From positions 87,443,021-87,507,020 of the forward strand of contig CM041297.1 of assembly GCA_023052935.1 (NCBI GenBank): a stretch of 64,000 nucleotides of DNA, in the 5' to 3' direction. The DNA is from Piezodorus guildinii (Eukaryota; Arthropoda; Insecta; Hemiptera; Pentatomidae). This document shows, in pieces, positions 44,596-56,109 of this stretch; the stretch's first letter is position 1; every line of letters begins with the position of its first letter. The notes under the pieces were generated by a model. It made no database searches and was not told the DNA's origin. It saw nothing but the letters and a program-made list of their open reading frames with translations. The translations under genes and the position numbers were made by a program.

Positions 44596-44711
44596 CATAA
44601 TTAAAATAACACTTATTTTAAATGTGTGTTTCTAATTTATGACCGCACCCCCAATCATCTTCCTCATCTGATTTCTCAACGGTCAACAAAACTCCATAAT
44701 TTGTAATTATA

Positions 44712-45300
44712 GTTTTCAAAGACGTAAGATGAACTTATTTATTAATTTATGAAAATCAGAAGTATTGTTATCCCCTCTTTATATTAAAACATGATATTTT
44801 AACTAATTATGATTTTGTTTAATGTAGTTTATTCTATTTCATTTTTTATTATGGAATATTTTATCTCTTGAGTTGTTTTATTTGTTTAATTATATTGTTT
44901 ATAGTCATTATTCTCCAAGGTTCTAAAGTCCACCTTTTATTTCCTGTTGTATTATTGACTGTTGTAGGGACATATCTCAGAAAAAATAGAAAAATATTAA
45001 CCGCTATTTCTAAAGACATCAAACAGTAGATCAGATGAAATGAGCTCCATGATGCGACCAATAAAGATGGCGGACTTTCATACTTAGAATTTTTGAGGAA
45101 AGTGCTTTTGGGCCACATGAACAAAACTTTTTTTAAATCGACGCCACAGAACACCCTAGGTTCTCTTGAGTTCATCCAAGCAAAGAAAGAGGGGTATGGT
45201 TTGGGATACCTTGATGCAATAATTTCGGATAAACTAAGTCTGTTTGACTTCGACTTTTTTTTTTTTTTTTTTTTATCGTTATGAAACGACATCTTTCACC
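44712..45300. other. No supported gene
   Basis: A 143-codon minus-strand frame (44861-45292) begins at a poly-T tract that reads as poly-Lys and contains no domain I recognise. The plus-strand text has GAGCTCCATGATGCGACC and AAAGATGGCGGACTTTC. I cannot support a gene; an old retrocopy with the T tract as its edge is possible. Confidence 0.35.
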
Positions 45301-45500
45301 TAATTACGAAATTAAGTGTTGAGAAATCAAAATATCGGCGAAGGTCGGAGATAACTAAGCCATGGGAACAACAAGTGCGGGAGAAGGGAACGAAGTGGCC
45401 CTCATTTGTCTGGAAGGGCAGTCTCCTCAGGAGCCTATATCCGTCTTCAGCCCTATCAGCTTTCTGCCCGGATCAGTCTTCTGGTTCTGGAGGATCGCTT
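45301..45500. other. GC-richer island, function unknown
   Basis: Balanced, non-repetitive block of about 200 bp with no open frame. Confidence 0.3.
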
Positions 45501-45760
45501 CTTATTTATGCCTTTAAATTTATTGTTTTTTTTTAACCATACATACGAGTTTCAATTTTCATCTATTCCAGCCTGAGACCACAATCTTGGTTTCGATTTT
45601 TTAGACCATTAATATATGGTTTGCAAGGCTGATAGGAACAAATAACAGATTTTTTTAAAAAACTAAATTGAAAACCTATGTCTAAAGTAGATAAAGACGA
45701 AACGTATCAATCTATTATGGTGTGGTGGTCATTAATTATAATGTGACAACTTCATGATAC

Positions 45761-46320
45761 GCACAGTACACTACTTGCGTTTACCTCCGTTGTTAAAGAA
45801 ATACATTGAGTTTCGATAGAAACATGTATTTAATTAAATAGTAAATTATATTATTATCTACAATATTTACTTAGTTTATGTTTCATCACTCTCCATTACC
45901 CTATACTACTTCCTAAATAGATAACATCTACATTACTATTCTAATGTTCGGAAAAATAAAATTAACTAAACAATATTTTTGTTCGTTTCTGCTTCAGTTA
46001 ATTATCGAATGGGTTCAACTTGCATATTTACCAGTTTTTTTTAGTTTTTTATCACTACTAATTAGATGATATGTTTAATTTTTTTGAGCTTACAAAATCG
46101 AAAGTACTTAAGAGGTGGAAAATTGAAAAATATTGTTATTAAAGTCTTGTCAAAATAATTCAATCAGAAAGAAACCAGTATGATTTTAAAGCTCATTAAA
46201 CCTTTACATGGGTATAACGAGTTTAATAAAATTTTTAAAAGTCTTAAAACGGTGCTAAATGCATGTACGAAATGGCTCTTCTGGTTTATTTTTTGAACAA
46301 TTTATTAAATTTTCAGCGTT
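45761..46320 (-). mobile_element. Helentron-like repeat, copy 6 (diverged, 3' part missing)
   Basis: Family blocks in order: ACACTACTTGCGTTTACCTC then CGTTGTTAAAG, AGAAACATGTATTTAATTAAA, TTTCATCACTCTCCATTA, TTTATCACTACTAATTAGATG, ATGGCTCTTCTGGTTTATTTT. The stem-loop end is lost. Confidence 0.65.
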
Positions 46321-46500
46321 GAATTTTTTTTCGCATGGTTAAGAAGATATTAGGAAAATAAATAAGTAGTTGGAAAGATTTATTGCTAGGTTAAAAAAAA
46401 TACAATTTGGTTCATAATGTTTATCTACCATAAAAAAATTAATGTTTTTTTAATTTAATCAATTTTATTCTAAATTAAAATAAGAATGTAATTCATTAAC

Positions 46501-46504
<4 letters not shown>

Positions 46505-46578
<74 letters not shown>

Positions 46579-46587
46579 GTGTGTGTA
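46505..46587. repeat. (AT)n-(GT)n microsatellite
   Basis: About 28 TA units followed by about 12 GT units. Confidence 0.95.
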
Positions 46588-46873
46588 AAATATAGACCCG
46601 TGAGAACAGAAATTTGGTTTCTTCGACCGATTTATAGTAATTTGAAGAACTTAAATTAATAAATTCTATTAGTAGAAATTCAGAACAAATTCGCAAATCT
46701 CATACGACGATAATAAAACCATGTGAATTAATTAGACACTAAAAATACATTACCATTTTGTAGATTGATTACTTATGATTTATTCACTTCGGTCAACTTA
46801 CCTAAAACAAAAAACAAACATTTGTTGACAACTTTATCTCGTAAGGTTCAGCAAAATGGACAATGAAAAAGAA

Positions 46874-47000
<127 letters not shown>

Positions 47001-48182
47001 TAAATATAAGAATAAATAAGGTAATTATATATTTGTTATAATCGTTCAGTAGCTAATTATTCAAATAATAAAACCTATAAATCTATAAATGTATGGAAAA
47101 ACACCTATAAATAATTTAATACATTGTACCATATATTTTAAATTTTTCATTTCTGAAATTATATTAAATACTTATGGTAATTTCATCCAACAAGCTTAAA
47201 AAAAAATAATTTATTTTTGTTGAAATTGGTATAAATCTATTACTCTATATCAATCAATCCAATTTTCCCTCTCTTTTTTGAGGAAGAACCTCTCTCTTGG
47301 TAGAGTACGTTGGTCGCCTGTAAGATAAAACATCCTGCCTTATCTGGAGTCCATAAAGTAAAACAACATAAATAAAACAATAAGAGAGTATCCTATGAAC
47401 AAACAAATTAATAAACAATTAATCGCCATATCGATACGGCATTCAAGAAGTTTTATTTTTTTTATCTTTAGACCTCTTAGAGTGGGTTCGAACCAATTAA
47501 AACCAAAAGGAATAAGGTCTCATTACAGGCTTGTACTGGCTATCTCAAATGAGCTCGAGATCGCTTATCACGAAAACATAAAACGTTTAAACTTTTTTTT
47601 TGCTTGTTTAATTGTACAGCGTGCAATTATTCCTCTAAATTTACCACACTTTCTATTTCGCGTTCTTATAGACTTTTTTTAAAGTTTTAGAGTAATAAAT
47701 TATAAGAACTGAGCAAACACAAGTATTCTTTACTTTGTGATTACTTCCAATTTTATTCATATAATGCATACTATTATCTACAACTAGGTCATTTAATAGC
47801 AATTTTTTTTCTATTTGAAACACGTTTTCGATTCTCAATGTTTTGTAACTTCCAAACACATACAGGATACGTAATAAAAAACTAAATTCAATGTCATACT
47901 TTTGAGTTTAATATCTTCAACTTCCTCTGATGGTATTATAGTTGAAAAGATTGCTACAAATAATAATCCTAGAGACAACTACAATAATTTTACGACTAAA
48001 ACTATTAATAACTTTATGAATTTGATATGGTATGTTTGTGTGTATTCGGTTCTTGATCACGCCAAGATTTCTGTGATTGGTGGGAGTAGGACCAACAAGA
48101 ATGGTTCAAAAATAATTTATAAACGCAAAGTTTTGGTATGTTAGAAAGGTATGTGCTGGTTTGATCAAAAAGAAAAAAAAAA
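47001..48182. other. No recognised feature
   Basis: AT-rich. Several open frames of 68-95 codons have no recognisable domain. Confidence 0.5.
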
Positions 48183-48929
48183 CTGAAGCGGGCAACACAC
48201 GACTTTCACTTACCTCCATTTTTAAAATCAATGAAACAATTTTCAAATACAGTTAGAGATAAAAATACGTGAAATTATTAAGGAATTAATCAAATTGAAT
48301 TTATGTAGAAACATGTGTTTTATTAAAAATCTATTATATTATTATCTTAAATAATCAGTAAGTTTTATGATCATTTCATCACTCTCTATTAACTTTTAAA
48401 AGCTTGTGTATGAGATGATATTTTTTCTAAAATCTTTAGCTTTCCAACGGTATATCATACATGTATATTACTCCTCTTATGTTCAAAAACGAAAAATTGC
48501 ATTAAACAAATATTTTTTCTATTTTTTCCTTTAGTTGGGTATCGAATTTATTCCATTTATATATTTCCCTGTTTTTCATCAGCGTTAACAAGATAATCTA
48601 GTTATTATTATTGAATCTACAAAATTAAAGGTACTTTAGGGGAAGAAAATTTAAAATATCGGCATTTAAGCCCTGTCAGACCATTTTGATCCAAATAAAA
48701 CCTACATGATATTAAAGTTCATTAAGTTCTACATCGATATAGCGAGTTTAATCAAAATCGTCGGAACGGTTTTCGAGAAAATCGAAAAAAGGTGCAAAAT
48801 GCATGGTATAAAGTGCCTCTTCTGGTAAGATCATTTTGATGAAAAAAGTTTTGTCACGTCTCGGGCGTATAGTTGTCTTAAATATGAAATTTCAGTTTCA
48901 TAGGACTTAACGTTCCCGCCCGGGAGTTA

Positions 48930-49004
<75 letters not shown>

Positions 49005-49133
49005 GACCTTTTTGCGGGACTTGGTTATTTGGACTCAGGGAACCCTAAAACGTGTATTTCCGTTGAAAACTGGAATTCGAAAATTTTCACGATCGCAATA
49101 CTTCCCCTTACTATATATAGTAAGTGAAAGTAA
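48183..49133 (-). mobile_element. Helentron-like repeat, copy 7 (full length, expanded CA tract)
   Basis: Minus-strand element written left to right: start CTGAAGCGGGCAACACACGA then CTTTCACTTACC; end TTGCACGATC-type block then CTTACTATATATAGTAAGTG AAAGTA (ending 49133). The family microsatellite is here an expanded (CA)n at 48931-49003. A very close relative of copy 3 (17.7 kb). Confidence 0.83.
48931..49003. repeat. (CA)n microsatellite within Helentron-like repeat
   Basis: About 36 CA units with one variant. In other copies the same position holds only 5-10 units. Confidence 0.95.
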
Positions 49134-49330
49134 TAGTACCACACTAACACATCGAAGACTTATGGTTCACTATTTGGTAAAGAAGTATTTTTTTTCCAAC
49201 GATTACTTTTTCATTGACAAAATCCTCACTTAAGGGTACACCGTTTCTAGATCGTCCTCTAATCTTGAGAAACGTCTAATTATATACTGGAACATTACTA
49301 ACTTGACAACTTCGCTGCTTAGTAAATAAA

Positions 49331-49972
49331 TCTGGAGCGCGCAACACACCTAACATCTTTAGCTTTTCAACGGTATATTATACATCCGTATCATTGCATC
49401 CTTCTTATTTAAAAACAAAAATAACAATAAAAATAGATACAAAAATATTTTATATATTTATATTTTATTTTATAAATGATCATTTAGTTGGATACCAAAT
49501 TCGTTCAACTTATATATTTACTCGTTTTTTATCATTGCTAATGAGATGATATAGTTAATTTTTATAAAAATCTACAAAATTTATGGTATTTTATAGGAAG
49601 AAAAGAAAAAAAAATGTAATTTAAGCCTTGTCAACCAATTTTAAGCAAAATGAAGCCTACATCATATGGAAGCTTTTTAAATTTGACATAAATAAAAGGA
49701 CTTCTATCAAAATCGTTTGTGCTGTTTGCTGACTTTGCTAAAAAAGTTGCTGTAACGTCTCCGATATATATGCTTATAAAATATGAAAATTCAGTTTCAT
49801 GCAACATATCGTTTTCGAGCTAGACTGCCACATGGACAGACCTTTTGGCGGATTTGGTTATTTAACTCAGGAGACACTAAAACGTGTATTTCCGGTGAAA
49901 AATCAAATTTGAATATGATTATGATCACAATACTTTAATTTACTATACAATTCATATAAATTATAGTAAAAA
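49331..49972 (-). mobile_element. Helentron-like repeat, copy 8 (diverged, internally deleted)
   Basis: Starts TCTGGAGCGCGCAACACACC, lacks the next 200 bp or so, continues with AACATCTTTAGCTTTTCAACG then GTATATTATAC, and reaches CACATGGACAGACCTTTTGGC, then GGTTATTTAACTCAGG. The stem-loop end is decayed. Confidence 0.68.
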
Positions 49973-50089
49973 CATTATCATAATACCTTTTCTTTTTTTT
50001 TTACTTTATGTTTCTTTATAAAAAACAATCAACAAAAGAATAAAATTGAAATAATGTTACAGAACAATAATAAATTAATAAAATTACTT
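49973..50089. other. No recognised feature
   Basis: AT-rich. Confidence 0.5.
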
Positions 50090-50720
50090 AGTTTCTTTTA
50101 CTCTATGCCACATCACCTCACCCAACAGCTACTTGGCACCCGGCACATAAGTCACCTCCCGGAAGATGGCCAGGTGTTCCACAAGGAGGCGGGAGGAAAT
50201 GCATCAGTGAACAGGTGCACTATCGATGTACCCGTGGATGCACTTCCTCTCCCTCGAGGATCGTGAGAATGGCTGCAGTAACAGGTCGAGTTATGACACG
50301 ATGTGTGGTCTCTTCACGAGCAGGTGGGGGGCGTTTGTTGTTTACGAAACATGGCAGTAAAAATACTGCTAGTGGATGGAAGAATGCGTCAACAATGGCT
50401 TCTAACATCAAAGAGGTGGTTGACCACTACGTATACTGGAGATTAAGTAGTTATAAATCCTTGTTTCCTGATTTTTTTGGTAAATAGTTGTAAATATCGG
50501 ATGGAATATAATGGTATAGCCAACAAAACAATCCAGTATATTTGACAGTGAAGTAGCCGGGGCTACAATTAATCACACCTAATGCAGCGCATCCATCGAG
50601 AGCTCCGGATGCTGTAATCCCAGAGCGCGCGTACATCTATCTTCTGGACGGTCCATCACTAGGGCGGTAATAGCGGCTAGGATGTATGTCCGATCCTGGG
50701 CTTGACATGAGCGCCCCTGT
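50090..50720. other. GC-richer island with CAGGTG words
   Basis: Balanced, non-repetitive block with three CAGGTG E-box-like words (50170, 50213, 50322). Overlapping 63-98 codon frames on both strands have no recognisable domain. Candidate regulatory DNA; a small exon cannot be excluded. Confidence 0.35.
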
Positions 50721-51207
50721 TCAACGCCGGTTGCCAGCTTCCAGCAATTTTCTTTTTTAAAGAGGATATCAGTAGTCATCAACTTTGAATATTGAACCGG
50801 AAAAGCCGGAACAAAAAATATAATAATAAAATAAAGTTCAAAAACAACTTGAACATGAAAACAAGGAAAATTCATGTGTTTAGCCCAATGGAAGATTGAG
50901 AAGGATTTTCGCTATCCTCAACTTTCTTTAGTACATAACCCATTTTCTGTTTTGCGAATATTGAACGTTTTGAAAAAATCACTGAAAATTTGTCATTTCG
51001 AAAATTACTACTTTTACTTTTAATTACTGTGAATAACTGTGTGTGTTTTATTATTTATTTATTTATACATAAGTATTTAAATGTACTGATGGAATTTCGT
51101 TATTTGCCATCTGAATAAGAAATATATAATAAGAACTAATTACAATGGTTAAAAACAATCCATGTAAACACTGCTGCTTTTTTTATTTTTTATAATTGAT
51201 ATTTTTT
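50721..51207. other. No recognised feature
   Basis: AT-rich. Confidence 0.5.
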
Positions 51208-51366
51208 TGTCCGCCATTACGGGTTTCTCGGGGCAGAGGGTGAGGTCGGGGGATACATGCCGAGATAAAAGCTTTCCAGCACCGAGAGTAGAACTCGTAA
51301 TGGTTTCCTATGTTTTAGTCATCTGAAGCTAGGCAACGCGCGCTAACCCACTCAGCTACCCCGCCT
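51208..51366 (-). mobile_element. tRNA-derived SINE, family 3
   Basis: The minus-strand head at the right edge reads GGCGGGGTAGCTGAGTGGGT TAGCGCGC, a good A-box/D-arm, followed about 45 nt later by ACGAGTTCTACTCTCGG as B box. A partial second copy lies at 22075-22200. Confidence 0.75.
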
Positions 51367-51418
51367 CAATTTTATAGTTGATTATTTTTCTTTATCAGAA
51401 ATAATTTAAAAAGTACTA

Positions 51419-51590
51419 TGGACCTATGGCGTTGAGCTATGGCGGTCCAGTAAACTACCAAACTCCTCCCGCATCCAATCCTTGCAATCAAAAATCCTAA
51501 GAACAGTCCTCAATGATCCTTTTTAATTATTGTATTTATTATATATACAGATGTAAAAACTAATAAAATATATTAAAAAATAAATACTAT
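51419..51590 (+). pseudogene. Jockey-type LINE (family D) fragment
   Basis: Plus-strand frame WTYGVELWRSSKLPNSSRIQ SLQSKILRTVLNDP matches the family-D reverse-transcriptase tail at 10804-11580. It then jumps to the 3' end (TATATATACAGATGTAAAAAC, A-rich), so the last part of the coding region is deleted. Confidence 0.8.
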
Positions 51591-51679
51591 GAACTCTGTA
51601 AGAGGGGTGGGGGTAGGTAGAATTATATGGTAACATATTATATAGGTCATTATTGCTATTTTTTTTTCAAATATAACAT

Positions 51680-51691
51680 TAAAATATATAT

Positions 51692-51754
<63 letters not shown>

Positions 51755-51760
51755 TATACT
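51680..51760. repeat. (AT)n microsatellite
   Basis: Long TA tract with two small interruptions. Confidence 0.95.
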
Positions 51761-51778
51761 AAAAACAAATCAGTTTAG

Positions 51779-52070
51779 AGATCACCTGAAGCAGGATGGC
51801 TAGCATAACAGCCTTTTATCCCAAAGGTCGCGGATTCAAACCCGCAGGTGGTCTTAGAATTTTATAATGGGAGTAAAAAATCCTTAGTTATGCCGTAATT
51901 TGGGGGGGACGTTAAAAGGTGGTCCTGAGCCTGTGCGTTGTCAGGTACTCGTTAAAGATCCTTATCTTAGTTAGACCTGGATAGGCAAAATGTAGGACAC
52001 CCACTGTAGCATCGTTTGATTAGCGACAATAGCATCACGTGGCGTTAAATAAATAAACTAAAGTTTACAA
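51779..52070 (+). mobile_element. tRNA-derived SINE, family 1, copy i
   Basis: Head GATCACCTGAAGCAGGATGG then CTAGCATAACAGCC, B box GCGGATTCAAACCCGC, complete body and tail GGCGTTAAATAAATAAAC. A short AGTTTA direct repeat may be a worn target duplication. Confidence 0.85.
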
Positions 52071-52559
52071 GTTAGGTTGATTCGCAATCATATAGTAACT
52101 CTTCAAAACAAGAACGGTCCAAACCAAACTCCAATCACCTGATTTATATGTTCAGGCATAGTGACACGATTATGTTATTTACTCATAAAAACAGATATTT
52201 ACCTTTTTTTTATCTTATGACACCTGTAATGCTGAAAATTGAATGATTAATTAGAGATAAATAATTTAAACATATATATATCATTGACAGTTTGAATACA
52301 TAATCCTTTAACTAATTTATTAGTAATGCCTGAGATGAGTATAACGGACCTCGGACGTGTTTATTGATGGAGCGGGGCTCCCGCTAGGTTCTTAGTCTTT
52401 TGTGCATGCTACGGCATCTGGCCTATCTCTTATATGAACAAGAAGCAGGAAAAGTTGTCTCGCATCGATCAATAACATTATTTTCAAGTTCATCTGCTTA
52501 ACAAATAGCCACTATTTAAAGTAATTCTAATTATATGTACGCATGTTTATTTTTTAAAG
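52071..52559. other. No recognised feature
   Basis: AT-rich with a less AT-rich patch at 52330-52460. Confidence 0.5.
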
Positions 52560-52806
52560 GTTCCTACGAAGAGTTTGGGTTCAGTACTGTGCAAGGACCA
52601 AGCACAATTTGGCGTGATCACCATCTAACGCATAGTTCTCTCTAACCCAGAGTACCCACTTTAATAATAACCAAAATAAGGTAGGTCTTTAGACTTCGGT
52701 GCTGAACCAAAACTTAGATAATGTAATAAATATTTATCATTCCACAGCCGGATTTGAAACCAAGACCTAGAGATTAGCAGAACCCTATCCACTGAGCTAA
52801 CCCGCT
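52560..52806 (-). mobile_element. tRNA-derived SINE, family 2, copy b
   Basis: The minus-strand head at the right edge reads GGAAGCGGGTTAGCTCAGTG GATAGG (A box), then B box TTGGTTTCAAATCCGGCTG. The other edge has GTTTGGGTTCAGTACTGTGC, shared with 32627-32885. Confidence 0.78.
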
Positions 52807-53127
52807 TCCCATAAATTACAATTATTTTTATGTAATTGTTATTAACATTTTATTATAAACTTAGTGCATTGGAAACGGATAAATTAGCTGATATTATTTT
52901 TCCATTTTTAAAATCTCTATTGTTCCCCAACAAAGTAAAGAAAACATACACCCGCTAAAGCAAAGATCTGAGCTGACTTGTGGCGAAGCCCATGTGCAGC
53001 TCTCTGACGGCTGTTTACGTTAACAGTACTTAAACTGTATTGTACAACGGATAAACTTTAATCACTTGATTAGGATTTAAGTGATGATCAACAATTTCTA
53101 TGTTTAATCAGTAAATTGTACACCCGT
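52807..53127. other. No recognised feature
   Basis: AT-rich. Confidence 0.5.
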
Positions 53128-53190
53128 CCCTTACTGCAGCTTCGTCCGATTAGCTACAGTAGCATAAAGTGAATAAACAAACACTAACAA
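53128..53190 (+). mobile_element. tRNA-derived SINE, family 1, copy j (3' scrap)
   Basis: Only the 3' part remains: CTGCAGCTTCGTCCGATTAG then CTACAGTAGCATAAAGTG and an AATAAACAAAC tail. It directly abuts the Helentron-like copy at 53193. Confidence 0.75.
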
Positions 53191-53192
53191 AG

Positions 53193-54054
53193 TGGTGCGG
53201 GCAACACTCGACTTTCACTAACCTCCGTTTTTAGAATCGATTAAAGAATTTTCAAATACAGTAAGAGATAAAAGTGAGTGAAACCATTAAAAAATTAATA
53301 ATGGAATTTCTATAGAAACATGTGTTTTATTAAAAAATGTATTATATTATTATCTAAAATAATCACTTATTTGTATCGGCTTTTCATCACTCTGTATTAA
53401 CTTTTAAAAGCTTGTGTATGAGATAATATTTTTTTTCTAAAATCTTTAGCTTTCCAACGGTATATCATACATGTATATTACTGCTCTTATGTTAAAAGAC
53501 AAAAAATTGCACTAAAAATTTTATTTTCAGTTTTCTCCTTTAGTTGTTTTTTAAATTTGCACAACATACACATTTCGCTGTTATTTGTCAATGCCAACAA
53601 GATAATTTGTTTATTTTTATAAATTCAACAATATTAAAGGTACTTTAGAGAAAGAAAATTTAAAATATTGGCATTTAAGCCCTGTCAGACCATTTTACTA
53701 CGCATGTAACCTAAATGATATTAAAGCCCATTAAATTTTACATCGATAATTGTTTTCGAGAAAATCGAAAAAATGTGCAAAAGTGCAAGTAGCTCTTCTG
53801 GTAAGCTCATTTTGATGAAAAAGGTTTTGTAACGTCTCGGGCGTATATTTGTCTTATTTATGAAATTTCAGTTTCACAGGACTTACCGTTTCCGCCCGAA
53901 AGTTACCACCCACACACACACACACAGACCTTTTTGCGGGACTTGGTTATTTGGACTCAGGGGACCCTAAAATTTGTATTTCCGTTGAAAACTGTAATTA
54001 GAAAATTTTCACGATCGCAATACTTCCCCTTACTATATATAGTAAGTGAAAGTA
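53193..54054 (-). mobile_element. Helentron-like repeat, copy 9 (full length)
   Basis: Start GGTGCGGGCAACACTCGACT then TTCACTAACC; short CA tract near 53909-53927; end CACGATCGCAATACTTCCCC then TTACTATATATAGTAAGTG AAAGTA. Structure as in copies 3 and 7. Confidence 0.83.
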
Positions 54055-54169
54055 AAAATATGCTGGCAAAGCCACAGGTTAGGGCTAGTTTATTTAATAT
54101 ATTTCCCAGATCGATCATATTTCTGTTAATTTCCTCGATTTTGAAGGATTTTATGTTCAAAATAAAAAT

Positions 54170-54430
54170 ATGAGTTTGGCCACGTTATTAGAATGAAGGA
54201 CCACAGAGATCCTCTAAAAACCATGGATTACGTGCCAGATGGGAGAAGGCCTCGGGGGCGACCAAGGATGTCCTACCTGGAGTACGTCGACAGGCTTTGC
54301 AGAGGAAGAGGGAAAGATCTCCGCCAGGCCAGGAACCTAGCTGAGAATAGAGAGGATTGGAGCCGGTGGCTGAACGCTCCCCTACGCTGATAACGGCACT
54401 ACAGAGAGAAGCAAAAGAAGAAGAAAAAAT
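54170..54430 (+). pseudogene. LINE C-terminal fragment (RTE/R1-type endonuclease-RT tail)
   Basis: The plus-strand frame reads YEFGHVIRMKDHRDPLKTMD, then GRRPRGRPRMSYLEYVDRL, then ARNLAENREDWSRW and a stop at 54388-54390. GHxxRM..R.P......G.R.RGRPxxxW.D.......ARDRxxW is the conserved end of many LINE reverse transcriptases, often mis-annotated as craniofacial development protein. GC-richer than its flanks. Only about 75 residues remain, followed by an A-rich tail (AAGAAGAAGAAAAAATAAA). The start is 5' truncation, not a real initiation codon. Confidence 0.8.
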
Positions 54431-54659
54431 AAAAATATAATGAACGTTTGCGTTAAATAAGGCATAAAGTTCTAGCCTCCTATTTAAGCCTGTTTTAGTT
54501 CTCAGTTTCATTTAAGGAATCTCTTACGGCGTGTCTGAGATAAAATAAAAAACAAATGTCCTACTAACAAAGCTTCACATAAAACATAAGGCATTTGGAA
54601 AGTTGTTGAGACTACATTCACAGAGCTAGAGAGAGCATTCCATTGGCTCACGTAGAGAT
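54431..54659. other. No recognised feature
   Basis: AT-rich. Confidence 0.5.
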
Positions 54660-55060
54660 AAAATTCAAATTATAATTCTATTGGAGGATTTATTGGGGAG
54701 GGTCACGCCGTAGGTATCCCCCCCCCCCGTAGAACAATAACCGTTCTAATTCGGAACGCTACCGATAGCAGTGATTGGCAGTAGCAGATAGGTCGCCGTG
54801 GCCAAGCATTCCGAAACAAAGTGCCCCTTCTCAGCATTCTGTTTTTGGCTTATGATTTATCGGGGTAATTTGTATGAGTGATTTAGGGACGTCTGCTCGG
54901 ATTATTATTTCTGAGTCCGTCCATTATCAATCTTGGCATGTGTCTTCTACCGTCGCCTTGTCTTCAATTTTAGATCAGACCCCAGGGCATGTCGAATCCC
55001 GCTCTAGTTTACATCAAGACCTAAAGATTTAACAGTCGACATCATTCGGGAGGAAGTGGG
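54660..55060. other. GC-richer island, function unknown
   Basis: Balanced block with a run of ten C (54719-54728), no long open frame and no repeat partner in the window. Confidence 0.3.
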
Positions 55061-55489
55061 CATAAAAAAAACTGATTTAGAAAAATATGGAAGATTATTG
55101 AATAAAATATGTATCCCCTTTTCAATATCTGCTAGGACTCAAATCGTATAACCACTCGAAAGAAATTTTTATTGGTCTCACGGTCAGACATGTTGTATTA
55201 AAGTGTCTGTTTACTGTACAACATTTTTGTTTTTTAGGGACATAGAATAAAGTTATTTTTAGTTTAAAAAAAAAAAAAAAGGCCATGACACGTCAGAACA
55301 TTTATTTAAGTCATTTTCATAACCACAATGAGCTGGTAGGACTAGAGCAACATTAGGTAATTTAATTACTTTCTGTAAGTATACACATAATAATATCTTT
55401 ATTTCATCCTTTACACAACAATAAATCTATATCATTTGGAAGGTATAAGTCTAATATTATAATTATTATAATATTAGGAAATTATAACC
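55061..55489. other. No recognised feature
   Basis: AT-rich with an A run at 55266-55280. Confidence 0.5.
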
Positions 55490-55498
55490 AATTTTCCT

Positions 55499-55786
55499 TG
55501 GGATCACTTGAAGCTAACACTTGTAGAGGTTAGCATAACAGCCTCCTATGCCAAAGGTCACGGGTTCGAACCCGCAGGTGGTCCCAGGATTTTTTAATGG
55601 GAGTTATGCCGTCCTTCGGAGGGAACGTTAAAAGGTGGTCCCGAGCCTGTGCGATGTCAGGTACTTGTTAAAGATCCCTATCCTAATAAAACCTGGATAG
55701 ACAAAATTTAGGACGCCCACTGTAGCATCGTCCGATTAGCCATAGTAGCACTGTATGCTTACGTTAAATAAATAAACAAACAAACA
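55499..55786 (+). mobile_element. tRNA-derived SINE, family 1, copy k (best preserved)
   Basis: Nearly consensus: TTAGCATAACAGCCTCCTAT (A-box region), perfect B box GGGTTCGAACCCGCAG, complete body, tail GTTAAATAAATAAACAAACA. The head carries about 20 extra nt (AGCTAACACTTGTAGAGG), apparently a local duplication. It is flanked by AATTTTCCT (55490-55498 and 55787-55795). Confidence 0.9.
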
Positions 55787-55795
55787 AATTTTCCT

Positions 55796-56109
55796 CTTCT
55801 TGATTCGTGTTAATATTTACAATATTGAATTTATAGAAATTATAATATAAAACATTAAGGAAGAAAGAAAATAAACTTTGCAAAATGACAAGATATTTAC
55901 AAATGATTTCGGATGAGACACCCTTCCATAGAGCAAGATTTGTTAAGGTTTTTCGGTAATTATAATTCATTAGCCTAAGTGACTTAAATGTGATAGATTA
56001 AAAATGATACAAAAACCCTACAAATAAAACCGAATGAAATGATTGAAAATTTAAAATTTTTGAATTAAAACAATCTATCTTAATTAAGAGCAACACATGT
56101 TTTGTTCTT
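55796..56109. other. No recognised feature
   Basis: AT-rich. Confidence 0.5.

Larger units (their letters stand above)
44349..44711. mobile_element. Near-perfect palindromic element with two opposed hammerhead motifs
   Basis: Arms 44361-44499 and 44527-44667 are inverted copies with only about three mismatches over the outer 118 bp. The inner 28-bp arms (CTCGACCTGAAGACGCTGCC...) are perfect, and the loop is about 23 nt. A perfect 12-bp duplication TTTGTAATTATA (44349-44360 and 44700-44711) flanks it, leaving a 32-nt unmatched extension (44668-44699) on the right only. There is no coding sequence. The architecture matches the large Penelope-like palindrome at 39-42 kb, so I infer a non-autonomous Penelope derivative. 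Confidence 0.82.

Noticed and set aside
44861..45292. 143-codon minus-strand open frame
   Set aside because: It begins in a poly-T tract read as poly-Lys, has no domain I recognise, and overlaps another open frame on the opposite strand.
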